Assembly (NCBI GenBank): GCA_910587905.1
Contig: CAJUOF010000031.1
Coordinates: 1 to 14,485, forward strand
Source: an uncultured Lachnospiraceae bacterium
GTDB lineage: Bacteria; Bacillota_A; Clostridia; Lachnospirales; Lachnospiraceae
Direction of reading: 5' to 3'
DNA: 14,485 bases
Below are positions 1 to 6,575 of the stretch, in pieces (positions within the stretch are counted from its first letter, which is position 1; every line of letters begins with the position of its first letter). Under the pieces are notes generated by a model that had not been told where the DNA came from, searched no databases, and saw only the letters and a list, made by a program, of their open reading frames with translations. Both the position numbers and the translations under genes were made by a program.

Positions 1-17
1 GTGTGCTCTTCCGATCT
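1..17 (+). other. Illumina adapter remnant (sequencing artefact)
   Basis: The bases GTGTGCTCTTCCGATCT are identical to the 3' end of the Illumina TruSeq read-2 adapter; the reverse complement starts AGATCGGAAGAGCACAC. An exact 17-base match at the very first base of the contig is very unlikely by chance. On the minus strand the adapter follows directly after the glycine codon at 18-20 of the methyltransferase gene, so the last residues read there (RSEEH) are artefactual. Genomic sequence starts at base 18. Confidence 0.96.
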
Positions 18-143
18 TCCAAGAAGCACGCTTCCGGAGCCTCCGAACACATCGATAAACCGGCCGTAGGTTACCGGAAACAATGCATAGAGGACGGGGA
101 GAAGGGCTGTTTTATTTCCCACTCTGGATACCGGACTTTTCAT
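18..143 (-). CDS. D12-class DNA adenine methyltransferase (Dam-like), N-terminal fragment cut by contig end
   Basis: An ATG at 143 opens a frame that stays open to the contig edge. The 42 genuine residues start MKSPVSRVGNKTALLPVLYA and contain FIDVFGGSGSVLLG at residues 29-42. This is the F-x-D-x-F-x-G-x-G S-adenosylmethionine-binding motif I of D12/Dam-family N6-adenine methyltransferases, preceded by the usual SR-x-GNK-x-x-L-L-P segment. A full family member has roughly 250-300 residues, so most of the gene is missing, including the DPPY catalytic motif. An AAAGGAGG ribosome binding site lies about 11 bases before the ATG. The gene follows the 140-aa ORF by 26 bases and looks like the next gene of the same operon. 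On a mobile element such an orphan methylase would typically modify the element's DNA against host restriction; that role is inferred. Truncation here is an assembly effect, not a mutation. Confidence 0.85.
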
Positions 144-169
144 TGGAAATTTTTCCTCCTTTCCGCAGC

Positions 170-592
170 TCATGGCTGCATGTCCATCCCCTTTTCTTCG
201 GAAGCCGGTTCCCCACCCACAGATACGCTCAGCCGGTTCTCCACATAATCGGAAAGCCAGGTACCGCCGAACCCTTCATAGGTCACGATCCGCCAGACGG
301 CGAGCCTTCCCATATCAAGCTTCACCTTCCCTGAAAACGGAAACAGCAGGCAGGTAAGCCCGTCATTCACAAAAGCCAGGCAGTCGTTCTCTGAGAATTC
401 CGTGCTTTCTAACAGAATCCCCTCTTCTCTCAGCAGGTCGTTGATTCCCTCCACCCACTCACTGAGATTACCCCCGCAGCCTTGCAGGATAAGCCCTTCC
501 TTTCCCTCCATCTGGCGAAGCGCCTCCGCCTCGATTCGTTTTACTTTCTCCAATTCCCACCTCTCGTCTGCATACGTTCCATTCCCCCTCAC
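170..592 (-). CDS. Conserved hypothetical protein of conjugative-element accessory clusters (140 aa)
   Basis: This 140-residue protein has no function I can name. It starts with GTG at 592, and that codon overlaps the TGA of the preceding gene as GTGA, which implies translational coupling; the only upstream Shine-Dalgarno candidate is a weak GGGA. The sequence is soluble, with no membrane segment or signal peptide. The core (residues about 30-125) contains GKEGLILQGCGGNLSEWVEG, a segment with WRIVTYEGFGGTWLSDYVENRL near the C-terminus, and several acidic stretches. I recall similar small proteins with a QGCGG-x-L-x-EWV-x-GIN motif in accessory clusters of Lachnospiraceae and Ruminococcaceae integrative elements, next to ArdA and ribbon-helix-helix genes. 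Position between a DNA-binding protein gene and a DNA methylase fragment supports an accessory role in that operon. Confidence 0.75.
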   Translation of the reverse strand: MRGNGTYADERWELEKVKRIEAEALRQMEGKEGLILQGCGGNLSEWVEGINDLLREEGILLESTEFSENDCLAFVNDGLTCLLFPFSGKVKLDMGRLAVWRIVTYEGFGGTWLSDYVENRLSVSVGGEPASEEKGMDMQP

Positions 593-1260
593 ATTCCCAT
601 GGAAAGCCCCATGCCTTCCTCTTCATCTTCCATCTCCTCCTCTTCCGAAACAGACTCCCTCGGACCTTCCGAGACATCTCCGGACTCTTCCGGCACAGTC
701 TCTTCTTCCTCAGATACTGTTTCCTCCGAAATCTCCGGCGTTTCTTCCAGAACAGGCTCCTCCAGACCTTCCGAGACATCTCCGGACTCTTCCGAAACAT
801 CTCCAGGTTCCTCCGACACAGCTTCTTCCAGAGCAGGCTCCTCCGGATCTTCCCAGACACCTTCGGACTCTTCTGACACAGTCTCTGCCTCCTCAGATAC
901 CATTTCCTCCGGAATCCCCGGCGCCTCTTCCAATCCCTCCCGTTCTGCCAGATCCCGTTCCAGCTCCGCCTCAATCAACCCGATTACGAAGTCTTTCTGC
1001 GTCATTTTGTTTCTCTGCAGATAATCCTTGATTTTCCAGAATAAATCTTCCGGCACCTGAAAGGCCAGCGTCCTCATGTTTCCCATCGTTGTTTCCCCCT
1101 TCCTTTGCATGTTCGGATGAAGCCACTCCTTTAAAGCCAATGACACAAACTCCGACATCGTCATACCCTGACTTTCCAGCGCCTGCCGCACTTCTGCGTG
1201 GAGCGATTCATCTACTTTAACCGTGATTCCTTTCTTTCCATCTGCGGGCAATGTTCTCAT
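589..1260 (-). CDS. Double ribbon-helix-helix protein with long Glu/Ser-rich acidic tail
   Basis: From the ATG at 1260 the protein has 223 residues. Residues 11-48 (ITVKVDESLHAEVRQALE then MTMSEFVSLALKEWL) and 62-103 (LAFQVPEDLFWKIKDYLQ then MTQKDFVIGLIEAELERDL) each show one beta strand and two helices of the ribbon-helix-helix fold used by MetJ/Arc and omega/ParG-type DNA-binding proteins. Both halves open with MRTL, suggesting a duplication. Residues 108-223 are an imperfectly repeated acidic tail built from units like EESGDVSEG, presumably disordered. Start choice is uncertain: the ATG at 1260 has a purine run directly against it (GGGAAAGGGG), whereas a TTG at 1296 has GGTGG six bases upstream and would add 12 residues. 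I prefer 1260 because the MRTLP beginning is what I recall for relatives. The gene begins inside the preceding 54-aa gene in another frame. The role, perhaps transcriptional control of the element or a partition-like function, is inferred. Confidence 0.85.
   Translation of the reverse strand: MRTLPADGKKGITVKVDESLHAEVRQALESQGMTMSEFVSLALKEWLHPNMQRKGETTMGNMRTLAFQVPEDLFWKIKDYLQRNKMTQKDFVIGLIEAELERDLAEREGLEEAPGIPEEMVSEEAETVSEESEGVWEDPEEPALEEAVSEEPGDVSEESGDVSEGLEEPVLEETPEISEETVSEEEETVPEESGDVSEGPRESVSEEEEMEDEEEGMGLSMGM
664..794. repeat. 29-bp direct repeat inside the acidic-tail coding region
   Basis: The 29 bases at 664-692 recur exactly at 766-794, 102 bp apart. Both start ACCTTCCGAGACATCTCC. They encode the repeated EESGDVSEG unit of the acidic tail. 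The 102-bp offset is a multiple of three, so recombination between copies would delete or add 34 residues without a frameshift. Shorter imperfect copies of TCTTCC and CCTCCGA units fill the rest of 640-900. Confidence 0.9.
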
Positions 1261-1381
1261 CCCCTTTCCCATAATTCCTGACTGCACGTTCCACAATCTC
1301 TTCCACCGGAAGCTCTTCCTCTGCCGCCTGGAGCAGAAGCAATCCCCATAACGGTTCTTCGATTTCCACTGTGATCTCCAT
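1217..1381 (-). CDS. Small ribbon-helix-helix-like protein (54 aa)
   Basis: A 54-codon frame runs from ATG at 1381 to TAA at 1217-1219. It is preceded by a near-perfect TAGGAGG ribosome binding site, seven bases from the ATG. The first three bases of that site are the TAG stop of the DUF4314 gene, so the two are tightly coupled. The protein reads MEITVEIEEPLWGLLLLQAA, then EEELPVEEIVERAVRNYGKG and a basic end ARRWKERNHG. One short strand, a helix, a turn and a second helix fit a minimal ribbon-helix-helix fold. Its last 44 bases overlap the start of the double ribbon-helix-helix gene in a different frame. Because it is so short, an automatic annotation would easily miss it. A role as a small DNA-binding regulator is inferred from the predicted fold only. 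Confidence 0.75.
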   Translation of the reverse strand: MEITVEIEEPLWGLLLLQAAEEELPVEEIVERAVRNYGKGDENIARRWKERNHG

Positions 1382-1392
1382 CCGGTTTCCTC

Positions 1393-1998
1393 CTACATTC
1401 CAAGAACAGGAGCTCCTTCCCCATCCATGCTTTCCCTGTGTTCTTCTGCCATTTCCGCTTCCGTCAGCTTCCGGAAACGATCCTCACCGGGAATCAGCCC
1501 CAGCGACCGGCCGTCATCAAAAGAACAGTGCAGCGTGCCGATATCGTCAACGGCCCGTACCGTCCCCTTTATGTTCTCCTTCACCGGCCATGGATCATCT
1601 CCCATATGAGAAAGCAGAATCCTCGTGCCGGGCGGATACTCCTTCCGGTACCGCTCAGCCTGTCTGTGCAGACGTTCCCATTCATTCATACACTCTTCCT
1701 CCCTCTCCTGTCCCGGCTCCGTTTCATCCGGCCCGTCAATGGCATTGGTCCCATCCAGTTCCATCTGCATGGGAACCAGCACCTTAAGCAACGCTTCCCG
1801 ATAGGCCATATCGGCAATCCGGTCAATATAAATGCCAAAGGTGTTGAGAAACCATGTCCCATCTTCCTTTGTGATGACCAGATCACCATACTGCCCATAC
1901 TGGCAAATGAAATCCGCAACCTCCCGGATATCGTTCAGGAGTTTGAGTCCCCCAGGCGAATGTCCGATCAGCAGCGGATATGTTTCTCCTATATTCAT
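1393..1998 (-). CDS. DUF4314 domain-containing protein with an extra N-terminal domain
   Basis: This 201-residue protein has two parts. The C-terminal part (residues about 108-178) matches DUF4314 as I know it: YPPGTRI at 121-127, GTVRAVDDIGTLH at 145-157 and DDGRSLGLIPGED at 161-173, a small beta-rich module with an SH3-like look. The N-terminal part (1-82) contains EVADFICQYGQYGDLVITKE and TFGIYIDRIADM and is of unknown function; an acidic linker joins them. The start is ATG at 1998, three bases after the ArdA-like stop. Its ribosome binding site, GAAGGG, is encoded within the last codons of that upstream gene. DUF4314 proteins are common in accessory regions of Firmicutes conjugative elements; their biochemical role is not known to me. 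There is no membrane segment or signal peptide. Confidence 0.82.
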   Translation of the reverse strand: MNIGETYPLLIGHSPGGLKLLNDIREVADFICQYGQYGDLVITKEDGTWFLNTFGIYIDRIADMAYREALLKVLVPMQMELDGTNAIDGPDETEPGQEREEECMNEWERLHRQAERYRKEYPPGTRILLSHMGDDPWPVKENIKGTVRAVDDIGTLHCSFDDGRSLGLIPGEDRFRKLTEAEMAEEHRESMDGEGAPVLGM

Positions 1999-2001
1999 TG
2001 T

Positions 2002-3162
2002 TCACATCCCTTCGGATAGCGTCAGCCCATCCCCGCTTTTCAGCCAGCCAAGGACTTCCTCCACAGCCTCCGGGCCGCTGTAATACACAAACCCTTCGGA
2101 CACAAACCTCCCATGCCTCTCTTCCGCCACATAGGTCCCAAACCGCTCCAGATCCAAAAACGGCTCCAGCGCCGGATCTGCCTCCCACGCCCCTCCCTGC
2201 CGGACCAGAAACTGTCCGACCTCTTTGACCGTACAGACTCCCCGGATAAAGGTAAACTGCTCCATGCATTCCGCCAGCTTTGCAATGCCTGCACAATCCT
2301 CCATCCCGGCATACTCGATGAGTACCTTTAACTTGTCCCATTCCTCTTCCGAAAAATCCCGGAGCAGGCCAAGCAGCCCATTCACCTCATAAAGCCCTTC
2401 CGACTGAATCATGTCCCATATACGATATATCCAGTCCTTGCGGTTAAGAGTTCCCCCCTCCAAATACACTGCACAGTCAGAGAAGGATTCCGCACCAATC
2501 CTGACAAGGGATTTTTTGAGCGCCAGATCTTCCTCCGGAAGGTATACAGTCTCACTCTTTCCCTGATAACAGGCAGTCACGTGGAGCAAGGCATCCCCCA
2601 CATAGTCATAGGCTGGAAACGTCCTCCCATCATAAGCCTCCCAGAAGGGTATTTCCTTGTTAAAAAAGGCGAGTCCGTGGCTGGTCACCCTCCCCTGACC
2701 GGAGGAGAGCAGTTCCCTCCCGATTTTTGTCAGCCGTTCTTCATTCAGAAGTTCTCCCTGTGCCAGTCCGCCATAGAGCGTCAAAAGATGGGTCCTGCCG
2801 ACCTCCGCCAGGTTGTCCAGGCGCCTGATAACCGTATAACGGGAGAGATTAAAGGTCAGGTTGATTAATCCTTTCAGGTCCCATTCCGGCCCCGTCTCCA
2901 TGGCTGCAAAAAACTGTTCCCGTTCCACCTCTTCCATCCCATCCAGCCGTTTTGCCAGATAGTTTAACGCATCCAGGTCTGCATACAGCCCTTCCAAAAC
3001 AGCAAGCTCTTTGGGAACGATTCCCTTCTCAATATAAAAATGAGGAGCCTCCTGTCCCCCGTATGCGCCGATCTCTTCCAACTTCCGGGACAGTTCTCCC
3101 TCTGTACAGGGAAACCGGATACGGTCCTCTTTTCCCCTGTTGGAGATTTTTACATAAATCAA
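2002..3162 (-). CDS. ArdA-like antirestriction protein with duplicated module (386 aa)
   Basis: ArdA proteins mimic B-form DNA with surface acidic residues and inhibit type I restriction enzymes. Here LDALNYLAKRLDGMEEVERE (63-82) followed by LKGLINLTFNLSRY (96-109) resembles the ArdA-type repeat seen in gut Firmicutes elements. DLERFGTYVAEERHGRFVSEGFVYY near 337-361 resembles the C-terminal ArdA segment. Residues 66-127 appear to be duplicated at 260-320, with a second VNGLLGLLRDFSEEEWDKLK stretch followed by an -IR-x-x-EVG- pattern. At 386 residues it is about twice the length of classical ArdA (about 165-170 residues). The start is TTG at 3162, with GGAGG eight bases upstream; it overlaps the previous stop as TTGA. 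A nearby ATG is out of frame. Antirestriction activity is inferred from family resemblance and has not been shown for this subgroup. Confidence 0.75.
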   Translation of the reverse strand: MIYVKISNRGKEDRIRFPCTEGELSRKLEEIGAYGGQEAPHFYIEKGIVPKELAVLEGLYADLDALNYLAKRLDGMEEVEREQFFAAMETGPEWDLKGLINLTFNLSRYTVIRRLDNLAEVGRTHLLTLYGGLAQGELLNEERLTKIGRELLSSGQGRVTSHGLAFFNKEIPFWEAYDGRTFPAYDYVGDALLHVTACYQGKSETVYLPEEDLALKKSLVRIGAESFSDCAVYLEGGTLNRKDWIYRIWDMIQSEGLYEVNGLLGLLRDFSEEEWDKLKVLIEYAGMEDCAGIAKLAECMEQFTFIRGVCTVKEVGQFLVRQGGAWEADPALEPFLDLERFGTYVAEERHGRFVSEGFVYYSGPEAVEEVLGWLKSGDGLTLSEGM

Positions 3163-3773
3163 TTCTCATTCCTCCTTCCCTCATGAGAACGGATAGCCTC
3201 CACGCCAAACCGGCGGACTGCCATCCCGTTACAGATCAGCCCAAACAGCTTTGGCGTAATCACCTCCGGGTCGGCAAGATCCCGTACCGTGAGGTTTTTT
3301 GTCCCTAGGTATAAATCTTTGGCCGCACAGTAGAGGGCATAGCCCTCTTCCGTACTGCCTTTTAAGCGAATCTGTTCAAAACAGACCCGGTTCCTCCGAA
3401 CAGCCCCCTCCGCCGCCCGCCACAGCCGGTGATCGGCCGTCAACAGATACAAGGCGGACATCAAAGCAGCATTTTTCTGGTTCTTCTTTTCCACCGCCCT
3501 TTCAAAAGTCATGCGGTGCTTTTCATGTTTAAAATCCATCAGCTTCCTCCCGTCCTCTCCCAGGTACCGGCCCAGCCGTTCAAAAAGCGGCGGGTACCGA
3601 ATGTTCGACATAACCTCCATTACCAGTTCCTTCCGGTCCATACTGCCACACTCCCTGACCATGCATTCCGTCTGGCACAAAATCCGGATACCCTGTCCCC
3701 TGGGCAGAAAATCCGGGACCTCCTGCATGGTCCGTTCCAGGGTGCGGAGGGAAACCTCTTCGTAAAAATACAT
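3159..3773 (-). CDS. DUF6075-like protein with an N-terminal extension, first gene of the accessory operon
   Basis: This protein has 204 residues. The C-terminal part from MDFKHEKHRMTFERAVEKKN (residue 79) through SALYLLTADHRLW to the MAVRRFG segment near 184-190 resembles the DUF6075 family, which typically begins with F-x-x-E-H-x-x-F. The N-terminal 78 residues (MYFYEEVSLRTLERTMQEVP, then DFLPRGQGIR) look like a separate small domain, so this may be a fusion of two element genes. The start at 3773 is supported by an AAGGAG ribosome binding site five bases upstream. A frame start at residue 79 would give the usual DUF6075 length, but no good ribosome binding site stands out there. The end overlaps the ArdA-like gene by four bases. 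A hairpin terminator lies just upstream, so the operon promoter is not obvious. Function unknown; family assignment is moderate. Confidence 0.65.
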   Translation of the reverse strand: MYFYEEVSLRTLERTMQEVPDFLPRGQGIRILCQTECMVRECGSMDRKELVMEVMSNIRYPPLFERLGRYLGEDGRKLMDFKHEKHRMTFERAVEKKNQKNAALMSALYLLTADHRLWRAAEGAVRRNRVCFEQIRLKGSTEEGYALYCAAKDLYLGTKNLTVRDLADPEVITPKLFGLICNGMAVRRFGVEAIRSHEGRRNEN

Positions 3774-3790
3774 TCCTTCTCCTTCCCAAA

Positions 3791-3831
3791 CAAAAAAATT
3801 CCCGGCTTTTGCAAAAGATACAAATGCCGGG
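3791..3831 (-). terminator. Rho-independent terminator after the HEPN-STAND gene, or attenuator before the DUF6075 operon
   Basis: On the minus strand CCCGGC (3831-3826) pairs with GCCGGG (3806-3801). An inner TTTG/CAAA stem follows after a one-base mismatch, and a run of seven Ts (3798-3792) comes after it. It lies about 72 bases past the STAND stop and only about 20 bases before the start codon of the next gene. It probably ends STAND transcription; its closeness to the next ribosome binding site would also allow attenuation of the operon. Confidence 0.75.
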
Positions 3832-3903
3832 GAGTACGTTGTTAATTTAATTACGATTTTTTATATTGGTAATTTTAACCTCCATATAAAATATAAAATG
3901 TTT

Positions 3904-6345
3904 TTAATAATTCTTATAATTTTGAATTCGTTGTTTTAATATAGTCGCAAAATTTTTAGATTTTCCTATTTTTTTAAATGATTTTTGTAATATGTTGTTA
4001 ATTTCACGTGCCATCTCCAAATATTTTTTATGATTTTTTTTATCTTCTTCAAAATAGTCCAAATATATAGTTCCTAATTTTGTGATACATTGATAGTACT
4101 CTTTGTCTTCAATTTTCATAGTTTCAAAAGCTATTCGCCCTTCTTCAAGATATCGAATAGACTCTTCTTTTTGATCAATATCCGACAAATACTGTCCAAA
4201 TAACCACAATAGAGAGGCATATGACTTTGTATTTTGAATCATTGAATATTGCTCTACCGTTTTAATAACAAATATAGCGTTTCTAAATCCTTCTACAATT
4301 TCTTTAGTATGGGCTTCATTTAAAATTTTCGAACTATCAATCAACCTTAATATTCTAGCCTTTTGATATTTTACATAAGGATGTGCTGTAATCTCTTCTG
4401 CTTCTTTACTAGCTTTAATTACATCTTCAACTACTGCCTGTGCTCTAAACCTACTATCTTTATTACATTCTCTCTTCGCTTCTCCATACCAACGATACAT
4501 ATTTGCTGCTGTAATCCTATCACTATCTGATAAAATACACCAATCTCTTAAAATTTTTCCCAACTCTGGGCGATTTCTTATATCAAAATCAAGCTCCTCT
4601 AAAGCTTTCCTTACCTGATTCTCTCTCTGTTTTATTTCTATTGATAATTCATTAAAAGTAGCCGCATCTGGCATGAATCTATTTATAATATATTTTTCAG
4701 CAAAACTATTAAGGTTATATTGTTCTCCACTCTTTTCCAAAATAAGATAATTGCAAAGAGTATCTGTTACCGCCTCAACCCGTGGATAAGCTTCTTTTGA
4801 CAATAAGCAAATAGTGTTTATGTCAATACTATCATCCCGATAAACCGCAAAAATTTTAAGAACTTTATAAAACAATAGTGCATCATCTACAAAAACTGTT
4901 TCTATTTCTTCAAATGTATCTTTAAACATAAATTCACTTATAACTTCATATGCATTTCCTGGAAAGTTTTTTAAACTATTTCGGATATTTTTCCATGCAT
5001 TTACACTTGAAAACTCTGAACGCAGTCCACTAATACTAGATAAACGTTGACTTAATCTACGTAAGCAAAGTACCAAGACTAATGTATTACCTTTTGCCAG
5101 TGTTAATAATTCTCCAATTTCAGTTGAATTTAACTCAAGATCTAAAATATTTTCAAGAATATATTGATTAATAAAATTAACGCCTGTTTCTTTCTCAAAT
5201 CCCGATAATTTATAATTCATTTCATATTCTTCACTATTACGAGATGTAACTAAAAATTGCATTTCTGCTGGTGTCTGCGATTCAATGAAGTATTTGATTT
5301 TACTCCGTTCTTTCTTTGCAAGAGATTCCAGATTATCAACTATAATAATTCCCTCTTTATGAAATTCACGAAAATCGTCCAATTCTAAAGCTTTATGAAT
5401 AAGATTTATCAAATCCTCTGCTGTTTCAAAATACCTATGAATACGCTGTTCAATAATTTTTCCACTAGCTGACGTAATATCTAGCTTGGTTCTTTTTGCA
5501 GAAAAAAACAAAATATAATGAGGTTCATATTCATTTAATGAGTCTTCGTCCCATAGATCCTGTACTATTTCTTTAGCCACTTCCAAAACTAATGCTGTTT
5601 TACCTACGCCACCATAACCATATACACAACAAGAGTGCTGTTTTCTTAAATCTCCGGGATTCCCACAGATAAATTTTTTTAAATATTCAATTTCATTTTG
5701 TCTACATACAATTTTTGATTCACCATAAGGCATTTCTGAAAAATTATGTTTAGAAATCGGTATTCTAAGTTTCTTATTTTGCAAAATATTTATTTCCTTT
5801 AAAAGTTCCTCCTTGCCTTTCTGTCCAAAATATGCTATATCCAAAAAAGTAACAATATCTTTTACAAATGACAATACCGGAATTAAATCTGTATCTTCTA
5901 ATGTTTTGCAACCAGGGTGATCTAATTTATTTCTAGCATATCTATATTTTTCAGCTAAAGTACAATATGCTGTATAACCACCAACTAAAAGATATAATTC
6001 CGAGAAATCTTCTAAAAAAGCCATTGATACGATATTCAATGCTCCAACCATCGGAACATCTTGATCTATAACAATAACATTTACTCCCTTATTATTGTTT
6101 GCTGTCATAAGGCTATCATATAATTTCTTACATTTCGCATCTGAACAAACTTGCGGTAATGTGTTTCTTAAAAAAATAGGATCAGAAGACGATAAAACAT
6201 TTTTCTTTGCAATCAATGTATTCCTAAATTTCTCATATGTATCATAACTATTTAAAATAATTTCAGAAACAAATGATCGAAAAGGAACCTCAAACCCCAT
6301 AAGCAATGTACGAAATAAATCATGTTGTTTTAACGATAAATACAT
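3904..6345 (-). CDS. HEPN-NB-ARC STAND ATPase with helical-repeat C-terminus, putative antiphage (NLR-like) protein
   Basis: This 813-residue protein has three parts. Residues 1-170 are helical and contain YARNKLDHPG; R138-NKLD-H143 fits the R-x4-H catalytic motif of HEPN ribonucleases, and the helix after it (IPVLSFVKDIVTFLD) fits the HEPN fold, perhaps Swt1-like. Residues 205-430 are a P-loop STAND module: GYGGVGKT Walker A at 243-250, GIIIVDNLE Walker B at 332-340, FLVTSRN at 364-370 like the NB-ARC LTTR arginine sensor, and a GNTLVLVL segment at 419-426 in place of GLPLAL. Residues 570-813 are alpha-helical and TPR-like (for example SIRYLEEGRIAFETM), a likely sensor. Prokaryotic STAND proteins of this layout oligomerise on sensing a phage product and trigger an effector; here RNA cleavage would be the predicted output. 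Codons are strikingly AT-rich compared with both neighbours, indicating separate acquisition. It has its own extended -10 promoter and terminator and no partner gene. ATG at 6345 follows GAAAGGA. Specific trigger unknown. Confidence 0.85.
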   Translation of the reverse strand: MYLSLKQHDLFRTLLMGFEVPFRSFVSEIILNSYDTYEKFRNTLIAKKNVLSSSDPIFLRNTLPQVCSDAKCKKLYDSLMTANNNKGVNVIVIDQDVPMVGALNIVSMAFLEDFSELYLLVGGYTAYCTLAEKYRYARNKLDHPGCKTLEDTDLIPVLSFVKDIVTFLDIAYFGQKGKEELLKEINILQNKKLRIPISKHNFSEMPYGESKIVCRQNEIEYLKKFICGNPGDLRKQHSCCVYGYGGVGKTALVLEVAKEIVQDLWDEDSLNEYEPHYILFFSAKRTKLDITSASGKIIEQRIHRYFETAEDLINLIHKALELDDFREFHKEGIIIVDNLESLAKKERSKIKYFIESQTPAEMQFLVTSRNSEEYEMNYKLSGFEKETGVNFINQYILENILDLELNSTEIGELLTLAKGNTLVLVLCLRRLSQRLSSISGLRSEFSSVNAWKNIRNSLKNFPGNAYEVISEFMFKDTFEEIETVFVDDALLFYKVLKIFAVYRDDSIDINTICLLSKEAYPRVEAVTDTLCNYLILEKSGEQYNLNSFAEKYIINRFMPDAATFNELSIEIKQRENQVRKALEELDFDIRNRPELGKILRDWCILSDSDRITAANMYRWYGEAKRECNKDSRFRAQAVVEDVIKASKEAEEITAHPYVKYQKARILRLIDSSKILNEAHTKEIVEGFRNAIFVIKTVEQYSMIQNTKSYASLLWLFGQYLSDIDQKEESIRYLEEGRIAFETMKIEDKEYYQCITKLGTIYLDYFEEDKKNHKKYLEMAREINNILQKSFKKIGKSKNFATILKQRIQNYKNY

Positions 6346-6575
6346 CTTATTCGCATCCTTTCTAAAAACATTATATCATATTTCCACTACAAAATCTTCT
6401 AATTTCCACAAACAATTTATATTTCTCAATAATTCATCCTCAAATCTGTTTCATAATCAGTTAACAGCAGCTACCAGAATTACCGCTATTCAAAAACCTA
6501 TCTCCTGCCTCTTCCCCCCTCCGATTTCTAATTATCGAATGTCTAATACTTCTTCTACATATTTTCATTACTATT
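6346..6575. other. Intergenic region upstream of the HEPN-STAND gene
   Basis: These 230 bases hold the STAND promoter near 6370-6378 and two ATTTCCAC copies (6380-6387 and 6402-6409). On the minus strand there is a weak 35-codon frame (6568-6461) beginning MKICRRSIRHSIIRNRR and ending SGNSGSCC, which lacks a convincing ribosome binding site. I see no clear terminator for the 459-aa gene, no RNA gene and no insertion-sequence end. The base composition changes from mixed to AT-rich across this stretch, so the insertion boundary of the STAND cargo may lie within it. Confidence 0.6.
6370..6378 (-). promoter_or_regulatory. Extended -10 promoter of the HEPN-STAND gene
   Basis: Read on the minus strand this is TGATATAAT, a TG-n-TATAAT extended -10 with a perfect -10 hexamer, about 25 bases before the start codon. 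No good -35 hexamer is present at 16-18 bases, which is usual for extended -10 promoters. The ribosome binding site GAAAGGA lies between it and the ATG, so the leader is very short. Confidence 0.6.

Noticed and set aside
640..900. Possible CRISPR array or minisatellite from the repeated 29-bp unit
   Set aside because: Copies are in frame, differ in spacing, lack unique spacers of constant size and encode a plausible acidic tail.
402..1031. Long plus-strand Pro-rich and Ser-rich frames (402-1031 and 482-1024)
   Set aside because: They are antisense readings of the repeated acidic-tail codons; low complexity, with no ribosome binding site or domain.
3862..3903. Thirteen-codon frame after the STAND stop (MEVKITNIKNRN) as a leader peptide
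   Set aside because: It is very short, lacks a ribosome binding site upstream, and codes for no regulatory codon run matching the nearby hairpin.
6461..6568. 35-codon minus-strand frame after the 459-aa gene
   Set aside because: It has a real ATG and a Cys-Cys ending but no convincing ribosome binding site and no family I recognise; not enough to call a gene.
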